A DNA stretch of 9,408 bases from Thalassospiraceae bacterium. GTDB lineage: Bacteria; Pseudomonadota; Alphaproteobacteria; Rhodospirillales; Magnetovibrionaceae. How positions within the stretch are numbered: the first letter of the stretch is position 1; each line of letters begins with the position of its first letter. Both the position numbers and the translations under genes were made by a program. Under the pieces are notes generated by a model. It was not told the DNA's origin. It made no database searches and was given only the letters and a program-made list of their open reading frames with translations. The DNA lies in assembly GCA_030638205.1 (NCBI GenBank), contig DAOWFB010000042.1, forward strand, positions 1 through 9,408. Direction: 5' to 3'. Positions 7,020 to 9,408 of the stretch are shown in pieces.

Positions 7020-8012
7020 TTATTTCTGTCTGCGTGCCCGGGGATGGGTGCGATTGTAAACCGCCTGCAGCCGGGCTTCATCCACATCGGTGTAACGCTG
7101 GGTTGTGGAAAGCGATGCGTGCCCCAACAGTTCTTGAATGGTTCTAAGGTCGCCACCGCCGGAAAGCAGGTGGGTGGCAAAGCTGTGGCGCAGCGCGTGG
7201 GGGGTGGCGGTATCGGGAAGGCCCAGAAATCCCCTTAAATTACGCACCGTTGCCTGAGCCACGCCCGAGCTTAAACGCCCCCCGCGTACACCTAGAAAAA
7301 GTGGCGATGTGGGCTTCATGGGAAATGGCGATGATTTAACATATTTGGCCACAGATTTAGCAACCGCCGGCAATATTGGAACCACCCGTTGCTTGTTGCC
7401 CTTGCCGGTAACAATCATTGTGTCGCCTTCAACGGGGAAGTCGCCAACATTGAGCGAAAGCGCCTCGCCGATGCGTAGCCCGCAACCGTAAAGCAACATC
7501 AATAGTGCGCGGTCACGTTTCCCCACCCAAGGCTCGGTGGCAAAAACATCGGCGCACTCAACCATTTCTAATGCCTCTTCAACGCTTAGTGCTTTGGGAA
7601 TTGATTTGGGAACCCGGGGCGTCCTAACCGCGCCAATGGCGGCATTGGAAAGAATGTCGCCTCGCTCAAAATATCTAAACAGGGTTCTTAATGTAGACAT
7701 TTTGCGGGCGATAGTAGTTTTGCTTTTCCCCGAATTTCCCTCAGATGCAAGAAAGGCGCGAAAGTCAGCAGGCTTTAAACGCTCCAGATCTTTGGTGCCG
7801 GGAGTAAAACCAAGATGGCCTGAAAGGAATTGTAAAAAACCTTCTGTGTCATGAACATAAGATACAACCGTGTTGTCAGCCGCACGGCGTTCATGCCTAA
7901 GCCAGTCAAGCCAAGCCCCAAGCGCACTGTTTAATGCAGGCTCAGCCAGAAATTCAACTTTATTTATTTGGCTGCTTATTGTTTGTTTGGTTGTTTTCGG
8001 TTTTCTAGGCAT
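7020..8012 (-). CDS. xerC: Tyrosine recombinase XerC
   Basis: Site-specific recombinase of the Xer family, which with XerD acts at the dif site to resolve chromosome dimers. The 330 residues are a little longer than typical (about 300), because of a roughly 25-residue N-terminal extension rich in Lys/Thr/Gln. The N-terminal core-binding (SAM-like) domain is at about 26-118 (LRHERRAADNTVVSYVHDTEGFLQFL), and the catalytic domain at about 135-325. The full catalytic set is present with XerD-like spacing: R180 (GCGLRIGEALSL), K204 (TGKGNKQR), H272 and R275 (PHALRHSFATHLL), H298 (LLGHASLS) and nucleophile Y307 (QRYTDVD). It overlaps the upstream DUF484 gene by 37 bases and has only a weak ribosome site (AAAAG), so translation is probably coupled to that gene. 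The DUF484 neighbour favours XerC over XerD or a phage integrase. Confidence 0.95.
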   Translation of the reverse strand: MPRKPKTTKQTISSQINKVEFLAEPALNSALGAWLDWLRHERRAADNTVVSYVHDTEGFLQFLSGHLGFTPGTKDLERLKPADFRAFLASEGNSGKSKTTIARKMSTLRTLFRYFERGDILSNAAIGAVRTPRVPKSIPKALSVEEALEMVECADVFATEPWVGKRDRALLMLLYGCGLRIGEALSLNVGDFPVEGDTMIVTGKGNKQRVVPILPAVAKSVAKYVKSSPFPMKPTSPLFLGVRGGRLSSGVAQATVRNLRGFLGLPDTATPHALRHSFATHLLSGGGDLRTIQELLGHASLSTTQRYTDVDEARLQAVYNRTHPRARRQK

Positions 8013-8716
8013 CGGTGGAACATCTTTTCGACAACACGGGCAAGGAAGTTTAAAAGCTCGGTTCCTTGTCCCGAATTAAAAGCACCGCCCGTACGTGACC
8101 CTAGTGCAAACATTCCGGTTGGGGTGCTTGCACCTTGACGAATTCTTGCTACGCCTGCCGATCTGACTAGCGGGGCTGCTTCGCCAAATATTGTACCGTC
8201 ATCTAATACATCACGCATCAGTTGAACTTCAATTCCTTCGCCCAGACAGTCATCGACATATCCGCTGGAATAGGCACGCACACCGGGCAGGGCCAACAAC
8301 TGCGGTCTTGTTAGCTCGTCACGTTCAAAACCATAAGCGACAACATCAACATCTAACAATAATGGCAGGTCATCGGTTATTATGCGGGCCAGCGTCATTT
8401 CATCACCGGCCGACATTAGCGCCAGCACCGCAGCATGGGTGCGGGTTTGGTAGCTCATATTATTGCGGCTGGTTTCGATTACATCTTGGGTGCAGGCGGT
8501 AAGGTTTTCAATCTCGCCTTTTAGGCGGTCAAGCATTACCTGTTGGAAATCAACAACTCCTTCGGGTGTTGTTTCATAGCGTCCAGGGGTAGCCATGTTG
8601 ACTAGCACATCAGGATTGCGGGAAAAGAAATCCGGATTTTCCAACAGGTATTCACCTATTTCGTCATCGCCCCATTTAGGGATTGGATTTTTGTGTTTTT
8701 GGTTGTCTATGCTCAT
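7976..8716 (-). CDS. DUF484 family protein (GAF-like), XerC-associated
   Basis: A 246-residue cytoplasmic protein of the DUF484 family, whose E. coli member is YigA, also encoded next to xerC. Family hallmarks are EYLLENPDFFSRNPDVL near the N-terminus (22-38), a probable helical or coiled-coil stretch with FQQVMLDRLKGEIENL (57-72), and a GAF-like domain (about 92-238) ending in GMFALGSRTGGAFNSGQGTELLNFLARVVEKMFHRCL. No catalytic residues are known for the family and its biochemical role is not established. The C-terminus has a short polar tail (LENRKQPNKQ) encoded where the gene overlaps xerC. GAGGG at 8722-8726 lies five bases before the ATG and supports the start. It is the first gene of a DUF484-xerC unit and is divergent from priA. 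Confidence 0.92.
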   Translation of the reverse strand: MSIDNQKHKNPIPKWGDDEIGEYLLENPDFFSRNPDVLVNMATPGRYETTPEGVVDFQQVMLDRLKGEIENLTACTQDVIETSRNNMSYQTRTHAAVLALMSAGDEMTLARIITDDLPLLLDVDVVAYGFERDELTRPQLLALPGVRAYSSGYVDDCLGEGIEVQLMRDVLDDGTIFGEAAPLVRSAGVARIRQGASTPTGMFALGSRTGGAFNSGQGTELLNFLARVVEKMFHRCLENRKQPNKQ

Positions 8717-8885
8717 GGCGACCCTCGTTATTGCGAATCTTTAAATTCAAGCCACCATCTTAGGTGTACTTTCGTTAATGCTTTACTTCATTGGCTACAA
8801 AATTGCCTATTATTGGGCGAATCGGGCCATCATGTGCAAAACTGGGGTAAAACAGGGCCAAAAATGGACATGTGGGCGAAAAAGC
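8717..8885. promoter_or_regulatory. Divergent intergenic region between DUF484-xerC and priA
   Basis: This 169-base region must carry the 5' signals of both transcription units. On the plus strand a TATTAT at 8808-8813 differs from the -10 consensus by one base but lacks a matching -35. On the minus strand no good pair was found. The priA reading frame stays open back to a TAA at 8742-8744 and contains in-frame ATG codons at 8778 and 8832, so part of this region could be coding if priA starts earlier. No operator-like palindrome was seen. Confidence 0.4.
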
Positions 8886-9408
8886 ATGGCAAATAACATA
8901 AATCAACATGACCCGGGTCAACACGAAATAAGCGTGCTCGTGCCAGTTACCTTCACGGCTGGCGATAGCGGCGGTTTTTACGATTATTTAGCGCCCGCTG
9001 GTATGGCGCTTTCCCCGGGGGACATCGTCCGCGTCCCTTTTGGAGGTCGCACCCTTTTGGGCGTGGTCTGGGGCCCGGGCAAGGGCGGGGTTGCCAAAGC
9101 AAAATTGAAAACCGTCGGGGAAAAGATCGCCCATCCGCCCGTGGGGGGTGACATGCGAACCTTTATTGAATGGGTCGCCAAATATAATATGGCCGGCCCC
9201 GGTGCAGTATTGAAAATGGTTTTTAATGTTCCAGATGCATTTGAAAAACCAAAGCCCATAAGGGGCTTTATATTGGCCCGAGAAGTAGAGCGGGCAGGCT
9301 TTATATCTGCTCGAGGAGTAGAGCGAGCGGTGCGTGTTACGCCTGCAAGAAAACGGGTGATGGATTTTATGGCGGGCAAAACTGCCATGATGGCGTCTGA
9401 TATTGCAC
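8886..9408 (+). CDS. priA: Primosomal protein N' (replication restart helicase PriA), N-terminal part
   Basis: Start of priA, cut by the window edge after 174 complete codons. PriA binds stalled forks and D-loops and restarts replication by loading the replicative helicase. What is visible is the N-terminal 3'-DNA-binding domain: VLVPVTFTAGDSGGFYDYLAP (17-37), LSPGDIVRVPFGGRTLLGVVWG (42-63), and FIEWVAKYNMAGPGAVLKMVF (98-118), all standard for the family. Then comes the start of the winged-helix region (RVTPARKRVMDFM, 151-163). The helicase motifs and zinc-binding cysteines lie outside the window. Between these domains an 11-residue unit occurs twice (127-137 GFILAREVERA, 138-148 GFISARGVERA), which is not a usual PriA feature. 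ATG 8886 is chosen because it places VLVPV 16 residues in, as in relatives; in-frame ATGs at 8832 and 8778 remain possible. No good Shine-Dalgarno precedes 8886. Confidence 0.93.
   Translation, partial: MANNINQHDPGQHEISVLVPVTFTAGDSGGFYDYLAPAGMALSPGDIVRVPFGGRTLLGVVWGPGKGGVAKAKLKTVGEKIAHPPVGGDMRTFIEWVAKYNMAGPGAVLKMVFNVPDAFEKPKPIRGFILAREVERAGFISARGVERAVRVTPARKRVMDFMAGKTAMMASDIA
9264..9329 (+). repeat. In-frame tandem duplication, 2 x 33 bases, inside priA
   Basis: Unit 1 (9264-9296) and unit 2 (9297-9329) are directly adjacent and identical at 27 of 33 positions; both begin GGCTTTATAT and share GTAGAGCG. The units are in the priA frame and encode GFILAREVERA and GFISARGVERA. The duplication falls in the linker between the DNA-binding domain and the winged helix, so it adds 11 residues without breaking either domain. 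Confidence 0.9.

Noticed and set aside
8984..9388. Minus-strand open frame of 134 codons opposite priA
   Set aside because: The plus strand clearly encodes PriA here, and the antisense product carries a mirrored copy of the same tandem repeat and no domain.
1..9408. Mobile elements, CRISPR arrays, tRNA or rRNA genes, defence or biosynthetic systems
   Set aside because: No terminal inverted repeats, transposase motifs, regularly spaced repeats or RNA gene signatures were seen. The tyrosine recombinase is the housekeeping XerC type and does not indicate an integrated element.

Overview
The window looks like ordinary chromosome from an alphaproteobacterium. The SucA N-terminus (a 'FLSGANA..ELYARYL' opening), the gene order sucA-sucB-lpd, and the cluster priA / DUF484 gene / xerC close to the 2-oxoglutarate dehydrogenase genes all point to a Rhodospirillales-like lineage. 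Base composition is moderate, with AT-rich intergenic stretches, unlike the GC-rich cultured members of that order. The lineage is inferred from protein features and synteny recalled from known genomes; no search was run.

Layout. Positions 1-135 are an AT-rich leader or intergenic stretch. Positions 136-5793 (+) carry a compact three-gene operon for the whole 2-oxoglutarate dehydrogenase complex: sucA (E1), sucB (E2) and lpd (E3), with gaps of 39 and 36 bases. A hairpin at 5826-5860, flanked by an A-tract and a T-tract, closes the operon. It probably also serves the convergent gene at 5884-6831 (-), which encodes an exported protein of unknown function with a clear signal peptide. After a 188-base AT-rich gap comes a minus-strand pair: a tyrosine recombinase of the XerC type (7020-8012), and upstream of it a DUF484/GAF-like protein (7976-8716). 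These two overlap by 37 bases. A 169-base divergent intergenic region separates them from priA (8886 onward, +), which runs off the right edge.

How the genes work together. The operon makes one enzyme complex: E1 decarboxylates 2-oxoglutarate with thiamine diphosphate, E2 carries the succinyl group on a lipoyl-lysine to CoA, and E3 reoxidises the lipoyl arm and reduces NAD+. All catalytic residues checked are present. The right half is a DNA-maintenance neighbourhood: XerC for chromosome dimer resolution, PriA for replication restart, and DUF484, whose link to xerC is also known in E. coli (yigA-xerC).

No mobile element, CRISPR array, tRNA or rRNA was seen, and I found no convincing new system. 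The most distinctive local features are an in-frame 33-base tandem duplication inside priA, the uncharacterised exported protein with a possible two-fold internal repeat, and the sucA start, which lacks a Shine-Dalgarno and sits just after an ATG-TAG start-stop pair.
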